Source: Cristatella mucedo (taxonomy: Eukaryota > Bryozoa > Phylactolaemata > Cristatellidae). From it: DNA of 64,000 bases. The stretch is from positions 3,371,001-3,435,000 of the forward strand of contig WPIO01000018.1 in assembly GCA_009760855.2 (NCBI GenBank), read 5' to 3'. The notes below the pieces were generated by a model. The model was not told the origin of the DNA, made no database searches, and worked only from the letters and a program-made list of their open reading frames with translations. The translations under genes were made by a program, and so were the position numbers. Positions 49,916 to 61,432 of this stretch are shown here, piece by piece. The first letter of the stretch is position 1. Every line of letters starts with the position of its first letter.

Positions 49916-50098
49916 CCGTGATAGACCAGGAGGTAATGTGCTCGCTTTTCACGACCGGGGTCTTGAGCTCGAATCCTGCCGAGGGCGATCCTGTATTGCT
50001 AACTGCAAGTGGTACCGATAGTCGTCAAGGCTAACACTAAAAAAAATAAAACTAAAAAATGAGGCTGCTAAGTTAGCTAATATTTATTTATTTATTTG
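49916..50098 (+). mobile_element. SINE-1 inside LINE-B
   Basis: AGCTCGAATCCTGCC B box, body TGCAAGTGGTACCGATAGTC, tail GAGGCTGCTAAGTTAGCTAA then (TATT)n. Contains an A-rich insert near 50035. Confidence 0.75.
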
Positions 50099-50495
50099 CT
50101 CATAGGACATCCTTGACATACGTCTGGACTAGGAAAACGTTGCTCTTTTAATTAGGTGCAGACTTGGCAGACCGTCATCAAGTGCTCGTAATTTAGGCGC
50201 CCGCTTTAACTAACGACTTTCCGGCACTTAAATTTTTCATTAAAATGACCGACTCCGCAGAAAGTCATCATGGTCGATGCTTATTCATGAATAAGGACTA
50301 CCTACTTTGCTGTGGCCAAAAATCCTTCTAGGTCCCAAGTAGTCTGGACCGCTGTAATTTATACAGTTTTGCTTGGGCTACCAAAAGCAAACCATTTGGA
50401 CTTTACAGCTTGTGATAGAAATGGCTGCAAGGTTGGTTAAGAATGCAAGAAACTACGTCACGTGTCTTTCTTTGCTGAAGTGAATTAAAGTAAAG

Positions 50496-50655
50496 GTTAG
50501 CTGATTTAGCAGCCTCATTTATAGAGCGACAAATGAACCTTAGCGATTTTCAGTCCCGCTTGGCGGGGAGGGGGAGGAGGCAAAACGATTTGTCTGCTGC
50601 AGGTCTTGAACTCACTACATGAGCCGTGCAGTGTGAGGACCTTACCCAAGGGTAA
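50496..50655 (-). mobile_element. SINE-1 inside LINE-B, diverged
   Basis: TTAGCTGATTTAGCAGCCTC, then a decayed body and GGTCTTGAACTCACTACATG in the B-box position. Confidence 0.65.
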
Positions 50656-51052
50656 GGCCAAGGTGAAGCTTCTGCTGCTCCTTACGGTAGATCAAAGGGT
50701 ACACAGAAAAGTTCTAACACTGACCCATGAGGCCAAGGCCACGGCTTGACTCTTTCGTACCAGTGTGAACTGCTGCACTAGCTACAGACTCCTCGTGCCT
50801 GCGGGTTTATTGGAGATGCTAATTGAGTTGCATGGTTCTTTCACTTAGAGACCGTTGGCGGCAGAAGCTTGTGCTCTGCGGGTCCTAGCTACGGAAGTGG
50901 CTAGCTCAATTCTTGAGCAATTAAATCCTCTCTCCTGCTGCTAACTCTGCAGCATCTTTTCCAGCTATCCTGAGCTACTAGTTCCATGCTACTCAAGTCC
51001 TCGACTTCCATCCAGATACATCTATACTTATTGCTTCCTTTCTTTTGCGTAT

Positions 51053-51214
<162 letters not shown>

Positions 51215-51376
51215 TCAGTTCGCTGTCATATGTATATCGAAAGCCGCTTACGTCTTGATTTCGCCATTAAAAAGCGGCGTACTACATCGCCCGGACTATG
51301 AGTAACAAAATGTCATCCACGGGTACAGGGTTATAGTGACTCTGAAACGGTTATGCCATAAACCAGGGTTAGGCGG

Positions 51377-51604
51377 TATAAAAGATTGAGTCATGTCATA
51401 GGCAGTCAGCTGCGCTCCACGCTTTGAGCCAGGTAAGAGTTGTGTTCTAGGCATTCTGGGCCACGCCCAAGCTGCGTCCGAGACTTTTCCCGAGGCCGGT
51501 ACTTCCGGTTGGTGCTCCGCGGGTCGCTGTGCTCCAGTTGCTGTGAGCCACGTGGCTGATGCTCGATGCCTGCCTGCGCGTCCCCTCCGCGGCTGTCGAA
51601 TAAA
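51377..51604 (+). promoter_or_regulatory. TATA box followed by AATAAA 220 bases later
   Basis: TATAAAAG at 51377-51384 and AATAAA at 51599-51604, with no coding sequence recognised between or after. This spacing is what a solo long terminal repeat shows. Terminal TG/CA and flanking duplications were not established. Confidence 0.3.
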
Positions 51605-51768
51605 CTTCTGTAGACGCTATGGACGCGGGAATTTTCACCTTTCGCTATGCGCGCTCTTTGTTTCTGCCGTGTTCCGCAACCAATGGCCGCAACCTGCGCG
51701 TATTGCTGCTGCGCCTCCGAGTCGCTAGTCGCGGTTCAAGGGTTCAGGGAATCGCGGCATTTGCAGCT

Positions 51769-51832
51769 CTTCGACAAATACTAGCGCCATTTCGACAAAT
51801 ACTAGCGCCATCTTCGACAAATACATAGCGCT
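51769..51832 (+). repeat. Tandem repeat, three copies of about 21 bases
   Basis: TTCGACAAATACTAGCGCCA repeated three times with small changes, the last with an inserted AT. Confidence 0.9.
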
Positions 51833-51956
51833 GTGCTTGCGGCTTAGTTCTATCCCGACGTGGAAGCCGCTACACCTAGGCTTTAGCACACATCGAACTT
51901 TCCAGCATAGCGCCTAATGTGCAATTTTTTGCTTTGTGGAGCTACATATCGATATA

Positions 51957-52320
51957 ATGTAATGTATCTCCGTCTGTAACTTCACAAAGTCATAAAGACC
52001 ACGTGGGTGTTACGCAGGGGAGTTTTGTGTAGCGAACTCACATCCTAACCGGCTTTCGGTACGCATTCGGTAGCCAACAGGCTTCGTCTCACGCAACAAA
52101 GAAAAAATGGGAAGCATAGCAGAGTCAGGAGAGCAGTTGAGGTAGTGAGTAGCATGGAAGTAGCAGCTCAGGACCGCTGAAAAGGATGAGCCATAGTCGG
52201 CAGCTGGAGAGTAGTTGTCGTTGCGTAAGAATTGTGGAAGCGAGTTCCACAGTCTAGGACCTGCAGAGCTAAAGCTTCTGTCGCCAACGGTCTTTAAGCG
52301 GACGAATGGAACGGCTAAGG
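51957..52320 (-). mobile_element. LINE-B 3' end fragment, best preserved
   Basis: The minus strand reads LAVPFVRLKTVGDRSFSSAG, then PRLWNSLPQFLRNDNYSPAA, an open frame of about 100 codons. The tail at 51957 is preceded by an inverted piece of the same tail (GCTTTGTGGAGCTACATATC at 51932), making a small palindrome at the junction. Confidence 0.85.
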
Positions 52321-52639
52321 TAACTACAAACATTCATACCGACGGGCATACGTGGATTGTGCAATACTGTGCTGAGAAAGTACCTCTTTGATATATTAAT
52401 AGCGTTATTTTGACTCCGGAAAAATGCAATTTGTGCTGGGCGATTTTCTGATGTGCGTGTTTTTTTATTCGAATACTCTTGTCAATGAGATTATCCGCCC
52501 CTGTTTTGCAAGCTGCGTAGAGACTGCAGCTGAGAGCATTTTCTTCATTCCAATGAAGAGTCTAAAGAGTTGCACGCGCCTTGATTTGGTACATGGATGG
52601 TAATGATAATAACAATAAAAATAGTAATAAAAATGTATT

Positions 52640-54915
52640 TTGTTCTTGAATATCAAACAAGTGCACGTAGTGCACCGTCCGCCCCCGCGGGCTGAGCGTT
52701 ACCGTGCAGAACGACCGTGCGGTCACTTCCCTCCGCGGAGAACTTGGCGAAATTTGGGCGGCGGCACCTGCTGCCGCTGACGAGCCGACGCGCGCGCTTC
52801 GCGAGCGCCGTTGGTGCGCGAGGCGAAAATGAATAGCTATGCGACACAAGAATTTTGCAGGGGGCGCCCGGTGAACTGAGGCAATCTGCAGCGGAGCGCG
52901 GCTGAAAGGCCAGCAGGCCCCGTCGCACACACACATCGCGCCGTCAGACTAGACGAGAGACAGCGCGACCAGCGGTACCTGCCGCACTAATCCAGCGAAG
53001 CCTCTCAGATCCTGCGGGCCAAAGTCGCTCGCCGACGACCGCCTTCGCACGCCGGACTCCGCCCGAGCGCGACCGAGGGAAATCGGATCGCTCGGCGTTA
53101 GGAACGCCTGGACGGAGCTGCGGCGCATTAATCCGGCGCAGCGATGCTTATCGTCGTCGCAAATGCAACGTTTTCATGCCTTGCCCAAGATCTGACGCGC
53201 ACGATAGCCTAAGCCGGGAGATTGCAAATCGGTTAGAAAGACGTCTGCACGGCTGGCCTTCCGTTGGGGAAGTGCATTACCGACTGAGGGCAGGGCAGAA
53301 AGAGTCCAACGCGGATACAAAACGTCGGCGGCCGGCGCGCCCGCGAAGACTTTAGGCTCACTGGTCTCTCAGCGCAAAATGGTTGCGTATTTCATGGTCT
53401 TCCGATCCGCGACTTTTGCCAAGAGAGACGACCACGAACAGCCTGAACGCTTTCGGCAGGTTATCTTTATGATCTTTACCAGCCTATACCGGCGAAAAAT
53501 TACTGAAAGTCCACAATTTTCTTAGGAAAGCGACGCCAAGTGTCCGCTAACATAACCGATGAACCGGCCCTCCTGTCATTCTTGTAATTCTCGGCTTTTT
53601 TCTGTCTCTCGCTGTCCTTGAGTTTTCACTACTTTACCGGAGTATGGAAAGCACGATGTTCACAGACTTCTTCTCTCGAGTCTTGCTGTTGAGTTTGGCG
53701 AAAACCAAGCTTCGGTCGAATTTTGCTAATCCAATTTCTCTGTGGAGTTATCTGCTATTTGTTTTACTCGCTGATATCTGCGATAGAGTCAGGCTTCAAT
53801 TTTGCGCACTTCAGATATATTCTATACAAGTTTGGTACTTGCTAGCTGTTGATGGGTTCTGACGCGGGTCTTTTCAAAGTAAATTTTCTTTTCAACTTAG
53901 AAGCACATTGTACCATTCGCGTTTAAATTGGCATGGCTTGCTTTCCACTGGTCAACACCATCTAGTAAATCAGCAAAGACATCTGCTTGCCGGTCGTACG
54001 TGCGTTCAAAATTATAAATAGCAGGTAGATGACATCTATGGGTCAGATCAGAGCGCAGCTGCCAGGTCAGAGCGCAGCTGTCAGGTCGTGACAGCGAGCA
54101 CCACTTTCAAGCTTTGTATTGGCCTGGCGAGAGCGCCGCTTCGATTAGCAATACTCCATCCAGCAAGCGGCTTGGCAGCTGGCGACGCACGTAATCCGCG
54201 AGTGTCATTGCTCGGACCGTCAGGTGCGTGCGGTCAACTAGGGCGCTTCCGCTTCGAGAGACCCACGCGTTCTCACGCATTCTCACGCGTTCGTAGACGC
54301 TGCTGCTCTCTAATCACGCGCCCGACGTGCCGGCGAGCGATGCTGGGCGTCAGGCCTGCGAATACTTTGAGGGCGGAGGCTAGTTCAGAGCATGCTCGCA
54401 GTTAAGCCGACGTCTCCGCTTGGTAAGCAGCCGAGAACCCATCCGCCTCGCGCCTAACGCCGGTAACAGCCTTAATCGGCCGTGGCCATTGGTTTGGCGC
54501 TCGATAATCTGGATGTACCGCGGGCCGCATTGGCCGCCGCCGCCGCAGCAGTCGCGCGACTTTCGCCGATGACGAGAGCGGAGCGAAGCGACGGGTCGCG
54601 GGAGTCAACCAGTGGGGGGGGGGGGGGAAGGCGGAAGAACCTCCACTTGTACTGAAGCCTCCATGCGGCAAGCTTTGCGGTCACGTGCTCGAGGTTGGAG
54701 TTCAAAAGGATCTGGAGGACTACCGCTGTGCCCTTCGGCCGTCTGCCTACGTCTGCCCCATGAACTGCCTTATTATCGCATATTTACGCAATCATGTGCA
54801 TCAGTTTCCTCATTCGTTTATCAGGCTCAGCGCCGCACGTTTCGCTTCGCCGAGGGAAGCCCCATCTGCGTATAACGGTCGGGCAATTGTCAGACGCTGC
54901 GTAGCCACCGCGAAC
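52640..54915 (+). promoter_or_regulatory. CpG-rich region upstream of choline kinase
   Basis: Two CpG-rich patches, about 52660-53120 and 54080-54900, flank a more AT-rich stretch. They precede the choline kinase ATG on the same strand and are the likely promoter/5' UTR area. Short tandem copies occur at 54043-54083 (CAGAGCGCAGCTG repeated) and 54266-54293 (CACGCGTTCT-type repeats). A G16 run lies at 54614-54629. No gene recognised in this stretch. Confidence 0.3.
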
Positions 54916-55028
54916 ATGGACGGCGACTCGGAGCAGACCAAGCGGCTGTGCTTCACGATGTGCCAGCAGTATTTTGGAAAGGCCTGGAAAGCCACGCCTT
55001 TCTACGAAAATCTAGTGAAAAAAGTCAG
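54916..55028 (+). CDS. CHK: Choline/ethanolamine kinase, exon 1 (start)
   Basis: Starts MDGDSEQTKRLCFTMCQQYF and continues GKAWKATPFYENLVKKV. Choline kinases begin their conserved part with a helix like RAYLWCREYLPGAWRGL, then a short segment before the GGLSN motif. Donor GTCAG/GTACTG in phase 2. Choline kinase phosphorylates choline (or ethanolamine) with ATP in the cytosol, the first step of the CDP-choline (Kennedy) pathway to phosphatidylcholine. The frame is open upstream of this ATG to 54685, but that extension does not resemble the family, so the ATG at 54916 after GCGAAC is preferred. Confidence 0.8.
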
Positions 55029-55229
55029 GTACTGCGATGCGTCCTAACGTGTGCGTGGTCCTGCTGTGGATTTTTGGCGCTGTCTCGTGCCAGGTAGTCG
55101 CTATGCTTAACGGACCGTTGGCCGAGCAGAGAGCCGACTGAGGCCGGCATTCCCCCTCCCCCCCCCCCCCCCCCCGCTCGAAGGCGGCTCTTGCGTTCGC
55201 GATATGCCTGCCAATTATCTCTGATCGAT

Positions 55230-55376
<147 letters not shown>

Positions 55377-56344
55377 GATGCTTGGATCGAGCCAGTCTGG
55401 CTAGGTGGACCGGCAGTCAGGGATCTCAGTCGTGCATTTTTTGAACCAAGAGCTTACAGCATCGCAAACTTGGTGAATTTCGCTTAGGCACGCCATCTGC
55501 CCTGGAGGCTCGTCTAAGGCAGGTCGGCCTCGGCTGCTGCTGCTGTGCTAGGGCTTTGTATCGGACATAATTTTCCTGTGATGAGATTAACTGTTGCAGT
55601 TTCACAGCTGCGATGTGATAGCTCTCATGCGTGCCCGAGTTGCCGTAGTCTTTGACAGGGCGATTCGATCGAGCTCGATGATCTCGCTGGGGTGTGCGAA
55701 TGTGGTTTGATTGAGCCTGATCTTTTTGATGTAATTGTGTGTATACCAATATGTTTGGCTACCTAGATCTTGGATTAGCATGGTTGAGATTCACTGCTGC
55801 AGTGGGTTTGTCTTGATTTTGGTAGCTTGACTAGAAAGGATGGATGGATGGACTCGAGATTGCTTTCGCCTTTTTCTAGCTACGCCGAGCAATGTGTTTT
55901 GAGCTTGGCAGCTATGCTATGTAAGCCGAATCTCTTGCGAGCTCTCGGCTACGAACTGTGTTTTTGTCCCAAGATCTGACTTCAAGCGTCTGCACCAGCA
56001 GTGTGCTCTTGCGCAATAGCTAGCTGTCTATTGGAATGAGCCAGTTTTTTATGTGCTTGCCTACTGTTCCGGACCCCTGGGCTTGACTACTTTTTAAGCC
56101 ATACATTTTTTGTCGATGGAAAGCCTTGCGATTGCCTTGTCGATGGAAAGCAAAGCTCCCAGACAGGGGTCTGTTTGCTCCATACAAGACCAACTTTTTG
56201 CACAGCCTAAACTACCACACTTTGTTTTGCCAGCTACATCAATGTCTTACTCAAAGCCGGCAGCCGGTTGCCTCGTTTCACTGTGACTTAGTAATCGTGT
56301 TCCAGGTCTTGGTCTGCCAGGGTAGTAATAGTTAAGGTAATAAG

Positions 56345-56600
56345 TTGTTGTTAGTATAACGGCCCGAGAGAGCTGACAGTATTATCTAGGTGCTATACAA
56401 CACTCTGTCAGAGAATCAATTACCAAGGGTTAATGACAAGCAAAGTGTCAAGCTTTGCCGAGCATGCCAAGGATGCGAGCATCATGCTTTGACCAGCATG
56501 CAAAAGCGCTTTAATGAGCGTGCAAAAGCGTGCAAGTAGACGGCACCCGTGTCACCGATTAACCAGACCTCCGGCTGGTAAAACGTGCAGTGAATCGCGC
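56345..56600 (-). mobile_element. Diverged LINE-A 3' end
   Basis: AACGGCCCGAGAGAGCTGAC..TATCTAGGTGCTATACAAC resembles the reversed LINE-A tail with several changes. It lies just upstream of the long LINE-A copy, in the opposite orientation. Confidence 0.5.
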
Positions 56601-56639
56601 ACTGGTCAGCATGCAAAGCACACAGGAACACTAGTGACC

Positions 56640-59538
56640 ACCTCACTTGGGCCATTGGTGGAGTTGCTATTGTCGTGCGCTCGAAATTCAACTTCAAGCC
56701 ATTTGCGGTACTTTCGAAGCAGTCTTTTGAATCAATTGTCTTGGTCTCACCCGAAAACAAGCTACCGATAGTGGCAGTAGTCTATCGCCCACCAGGTAAA
56801 AAATCCTCCTTTATCTCAGATTTCTCCGATCTCATTTCGATTCTGTGTGCAAGAAATCGATCCTTCCTCGTAATGGGTGATTTCAACGTTCACTTTGATA
56901 ACTTATCTGACGCTTTCAGCACCGACTTTCGTGCATTGACTGACTCATTGTCTCTTGTGGCTCATGTGCATGGCCCTACCCACATCAAGGGTCACACACT
57001 CGACCAGATTTTCTCATATAACTGCACTCTGTCATCACCAATTATTACCAAATCATGCTTATCTGACCACATGCAGATCTCATTCAATCTACAGTGTGTG
57101 CCCACATCCTCCTCTACAATAACCTGTGAATCGCGAAACCTCAAGACCCTTGACATCGATGCTGTCCGTGCGAGAATATCTGCTTCACCTCTGCTGCTCA
57201 ATCCTCCCTCCGATCTGTAATCATTGGTAGATAGCTTCAACGCGACACTAGCTGACACGCTAGACGAGTTTGCCCCTCTGAAAAAGCGCACTGTGCGCCC
57301 CCGCCCAGACAGCCTATGGTTTACCGCAGACATTAAACTAGCCAAGTCTACTAAACGAAAGCTTGAAAAAGCATACAAAAGATCCGGACTAACTGTCCAT
57401 CGACAGGCATATGAAGACTACTGTAGGTTGTACCAATCGATCCTAGCAAAGGCTAAGTCTAGTTTTTTATAAAAACATTGTTGTTGAACCACAGATGCAC
57501 AATCCAAAAATGCTGATGTCGACAATAAACCATCTCCTCAACCGTTCCCAGATTAGCTCCTTACCTGATGATCCTAATGATGATCTAGCCGATCGCTTCT
57601 CTAGATTCTTTGTGCAGAAGATAGACAAGATCAGGGAATCCATCCCTGCGATGACAACCTCCCCACTAGAATGCTGTTCCTCGGTTCCTGGCTGCACCTC
57701 AATGTCTGCATTTAAGCAGGTCACTAGTGACCTAGTCCTAAAGTTCGTATCTCAATCAAAGAAGACAACAAGTCCTCTGGACCCTATTCCCACTGTCCTG
57801 CTCCTACGTTGCATGGATCTGCTGCTGCCATGCATAACTAACATAATTACTATGTCATTAGCCTCAGGTCATGTCCCAGCACCTTTCAAAAAAGCTGTAG
57901 TCAGGCCACTTCTCAAGAAAGCTACACTTGACCAAGAGAACTTGAGCAACTACCGCCCAGTTTCCCTTCTACCATTCCTATCAAAGACACTCGAATGGGT
58001 CGTGGCGGACCAGCTAAACTCGTATATCGAAACCTCACACCTTGCTAGTAAGTTCGAGTCTGGCTTTAGAGCTAATCACTCCACAGAGTCAGCATTGCTT
58101 AGGGTATACAACGACCTACTTAGGAATGCAGACATGGGTAGAGTGTCTCTGCTCGTTTTGCTTGATCTTTCGGCAGCTTTTGATACCATCGATCACAAAG
58201 TTCTTCTAGAGCGCCTCTCATCTCGCCTGGGCATCACTGGCACTGCTCTGCAGAGGTTAAGGTCCTATCTCAGTGGGAGACTCCAGAGTGTTGACGTGAA
58301 TGGACAAAGATCATCTGAAGTACCTCTGAAATATGGAGTACCTCAGGGCTCAGTGCTAGGTCCGGTTCTTTTCACGGTTTATACTCTGCCTCTTGCTGAT
58401 GTGATTGCCAAGCACAATCTAGGCTTTCACTTCTATGCGTATGACACTCAGTTGTACCTTTGCTTTGATCCCTCCCAGCCTTCGAGCACCTCGAATTCTC
58501 TCAACTCACTTGCTGCATGTATTGATGACATCCGCACATGGATGGCAGCAAATTTTCTAAAACTTAACGATGATAAAACTAACTTACTAGTTATGGGCAA
58601 ACCCAGTGTGATCCAGAGATTGGAAAGGCTGACTCTCAAAATTGGCTCTGCCAGCATATCTCCTGTCGAATCAGCTCGGAATCTAGGTGTCATATTCCAA
58701 AGCGACCTCTCGTTAGACGACCATATCAGCTCCACAGTCAAATCTGCCTATTTTCAGCTTCATAACATTGCTAAATTCGGGCTTGTTTAGATAAAGATAC
58801 CACGTCCAAGTTAGTTCATGCATTCGTGACATCCCGTCTCGACTTCTGCAACTCACTGCTTACTGGGCCTACCAGCATGTGCGATCAGGCGATTGCAGCT
58901 GGTGCAAAACTCTGCAGCTAGGCTTGTCTGTCGTGAGCGTCGCAGTTGCCACATTACTCCACTTCTCGCCGACCTGCACTGGCTACCAGTCAAGCAACGG
59001 ATTGACTTCAAGGTTTTGTCGCTCACTTTTAGGTCCCTTCATTCTATGGCTCCAGCCTATCTGTCAGATATACTACCCCATCAGGCCAAGCATCGTACCA
59101 CCCGCTTCTCGGAATCCAACAGTCTAGAAATACCTCATACAAACCTTAAATCCTTTGGAGACCGTGCATTTAGTTCATATGCTCCCAAAGCCTGGAACTC
59201 CCTCCCGACCTGCGTCAAAACATCCCCTGACCTGACCACATTTAAAAGGAACCTAAAAACACACCTATTTATGACAGCATTTAGTGGGTCCCTGTTATTC
59301 GTCTTTGATGTGCTTATGCGTACTGACACTGTGCATGCTGCCACTAACCACATTTGCATGCTGACCCTGTGCATGTCACCCCTAACCATATTACTCATTT
59401 CGTTTGTTTTTTCAAGCATGATTTTACTTACCATTCAATTGCATTTCACTTTACAGCAAATGTAAAGCGCCTAGAGAGAGATTGAGTTCTCTGAGGGCGC
59501 TTTATCAAGTGAATTATTATTATTATTATTATTATTGG
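56640..59538 (+). mobile_element. LINE-A: 5'-truncated CR1/L2-like retrotransposon, defective
   Basis: Longest LINE in the window, inside choline kinase intron 1 in the sense orientation. It starts within the endonuclease domain (YRPPG, GDFNVHFDN, then HTLDQIF and SDH motifs). Reverse transcriptase follows: NYRPVSLLPFLSKTLE, SAAFDTIDH, GVPQGSVLGPVLF, then YAYDTQLY where active enzymes have YADD. The C-terminus has FGDRAFSSYAPKAWNSLP. A tail GTAAAGCGCCTAGAGAGAG... ends in (ATT)n. Damage: a stop at 57218, a frameshift near 57470, further frameshifts near 58770-58890 and the lost catalytic Asp. It cannot be autonomous. Confidence 0.9.
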
Positions 59539-59617
59539 GCGACAGCAAAGCTGACCTTAACTGACTTGTCGTAAGCTGATTGATCGGCTGGCGAGGCTCA
59601 CACTGGCAGCACCCTTG

Positions 59618-59720
59618 CTCTCCCTATTATAGCCCACGTGTAAGGTGCTACACGACCCAGGTCGAAGGTTCGAGCCGTGCTGCAAGATATCCTTATTTTA
59701 CCCCCCCCCCATTGCAAGCA
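59618..59720 (+). mobile_element. SINE-1 remnant next to choline kinase exon 2
   Basis: Head-derived GTAAGGTGCTACACGACCCA, B box AGGTTCGAGCCGTGC, then ATCCTTATTTTA, a C10 run and ATTGCAAGCAG. The SINE-1 body has ATCCTTTATTGCCAACTGCAAGCGG here. It ends about 20 bases before the exon 2 acceptor. Confidence 0.6.
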
Positions 59721-59739
59721 GTTCCGTTTTTGTTTTCAG

Positions 59740-59965
59740 CGGAGGCTTGAGCAACTACCTGTTCGTCTGCAGCCTGCCCGACGATGTGTTGGTCAACTCC
59801 CTGGACGAGCCTCGTCAGGTGCTTGTGCGCTTTTACGGGCTGGCCAGCGGCGACCCGGTGGCCGTGCTTCAGGACAGCCTCGTCTTTGCTCTGCTCTCCG
59901 AGAAGGGCCTAGGTCCGAAGTTCTATGGATTCTTCTCCGGCGGCCGCTTCGAGCAGTACATACCG
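59740..59965 (+). CDS. CHK: Choline/ethanolamine kinase, exon 2 (GGLSN motif)
   Basis: Encodes GGLSNYLFVCSLPDD, then SLDEPRQVLVRFYG, then SLVFALLSEKGLGPKFYGFF and SGGRFEQYIP. Vertebrate choline kinases have GGLSNMLFQCSLPD, DEPRKVLLRLYG, ESVMFAILAERSLGPQLYGVF and GRLEQYIPS in the same order. This is the ATP-binding N-lobe: the glycine-containing loop and the VLVR strand with its basic residue. Acceptor TTTGTTTTCAG/C (phase 2) fits exon 1. Donor ATACCG/GTGAGC ends in phase 0. The Brenner-type catalytic motif and the choline-binding part must lie to the right of the window; I found no further exon before 64000. Confidence 0.93.
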
Positions 59966-60256
59966 GTGAGCGAGCTTCGAGTGGGTTCGGTCCCGCCGGC
60001 AGCAGCAGCAGCAGTTTCGGCGGCATTCCTTTGAGGCAGCAGAGGGGGTGTGTCCACAGGGGCTTAGTGCACAGCTGCAGACTTCGGTCGCACACTTGGC
60101 AGTGCTCTTCGGGCAGGCGCACTGCGCCTGCCCGTGTCGCTACGCCTGCCGCCAGATCGTGGCGGCCATGCTTGCGGACCCGGCAGGTGCCAGTGCCAGT
60201 GAGAGAGAGAGAGAGAGAGTGAGAGAGAGCGGCTTCAGAGGCCAGGGCTCGCCTGC

Positions 60257-60294
60257 CAGTCGGCTCGAGCTGGCGCGCCAGCTCGAGCCGACTG
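60257..60294. repeat. Perfect 38-bp palindrome
   Basis: Each half is CAGTCGGCTCGAGCTGGCG read on opposite strands, with no spacer and no mismatch. Symmetry stops exactly at the outer CAG/CTG. Confidence 0.95.
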
Positions 60295-61109
60295 CACTCC
60301 TGCACTCGGTCGCCACTCGAGTGCATTGCTTGCTCGGTCGATGGTCGCTTGCTCGCTCTGTCTACGGGCTGTGCTCATTTCGAATGAGCCGGGTGAGGCA
60401 GCATCGCCTGCAGCTCGGCTCATTACCTGAACTGGCTATGAGTCACGCGCCACCGAGCACGTGTGGGCCGAAGGGCAGACAGAGAGCACCCACCACCCGA
60501 GAGAGGCAACCGGTATCAGTGAAAGGCGATCCTTCGAGACCCAAGCCGGCTCCTGCCGAGGTCGCAGCAGCCGCGTAGGCTAGCCTAACGGCCGAAGGGG
60601 TTTGCGCGTAGCAGGAGGCTGTAAGCGCATGCGGGACAACCAGCACGCCCCATCGTTCTAGCAGTATCGAGGCTGCCGCTGGTAGCTGGCCAGCGTGGAT
60701 GGGTGCGTCGAACCACATTGCTAGTGATAGAAAGTGCGACCAGTCACGTGATGCACACCATCTTTCTGCCTTACGGAGCGCGTTCTAAACGACGGAAGGC
60801 CGTCCGCCGCCCGGGAAGTTTTACCTCGGGAGAGCGGTTATACTAGCTCTGTGGTGGGCTTGGCTCAGCGGGCATACACGTCCTTACTTTAGTGGTCTGC
60901 AATGCCTACAGACCTGCTGCCAGTGCTGTTATGACAGTTGTGTGCTCTGTCACAGGCAGACTCATGATTAGGTCGAAAAGGGGGCCTGCCTGTACCCCCT
61001 GCCCCATGTGGCCACCCGGGAGGGTTGGGGCATGCAGTGCATGTACAAGAGGCTAGCCATCCCTTTTCGAGTCGTTAAGCCTCCTTCCTCGGCACACCCC
61101 CATCTTAGC

Positions 61110-61240
61110 CCTGAGGTAGGGTGCTCGCACCATGCGACCCAGGTCGTTGCAGTTTGCATTCGTGCAACGCTGGACTGGCATCCTTTGTTGCTTACTCGCC
61201 TGCCACTACGTATGAAAGGAAGCCGTTGAATCAGCCGACT
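61110..61240 (+). mobile_element. SINE-1, strongly diverged
   Basis: GGTGCTCGCACCATGCGACC, then ATCCTTTGTTGCTTACT and GCCGTTGAATCAGCCGAC follow the order of SINE-1 with many changes. Confidence 0.45.
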
Positions 61241-61254
61241 TTTGAATCTAAAAA

Positions 61255-61432
61255 GTTCTTTCGAACAACCTATACGGAAACCGATACACCTAAGACTTGT
61301 TTCTTGTTGTTTATCGAGCATGCTTCCACTAACCATCCGATCGTGTTTCCTTTGCAGCAATTGTAAAGCACCTAGAAAGAGATTATTGAGTTCTCTCAGG
61401 GCGCATTATCAACTGTGTTATTATTATTTTTT
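61255..61432 (+). mobile_element. LINE-A 3' end fragment
   Basis: CCATCCGATCGTGTTTCCTT, GTAAAGCACCTAGAAAGAGA, TTGAGTTCTCTCAGGGCGC and (ATT)n. In the choline kinase intron after exon 2, sense orientation. Confidence 0.8.

Larger units (their letters stand above)
49510..50990 (+). mobile_element. LINE-B copy with reverse transcriptase remnants, split by two SINEs
   Basis: 49515-49915 codes AIDHTSLLERL and LESGVPQGSALG, core reverse transcriptase motifs, then LNAFLWIHIR-type sequence. 50100-50495 and 50656-50990 continue with the C-terminal part (ARNLGA, LPVDQR equivalents, LKTVGGRS-like). SINE-1 copies at 49916-50098 (+) and 50496-50655 (-) interrupt it. Many stops. The left end abuts the (TATC)n array. 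Confidence 0.7.

Noticed and set aside
54685-54915. N-terminal extension of choline kinase from an upstream start
   Set aside because: The frame is open but the sequence does not resemble the family and the later ATG fits the usual start of the conserved region.
60048-60578. Next choline kinase exon
   Set aside because: Arg/Ser-rich frame with none of the expected kinase C-lobe motifs and crossing a GA repeat and a palindrome.
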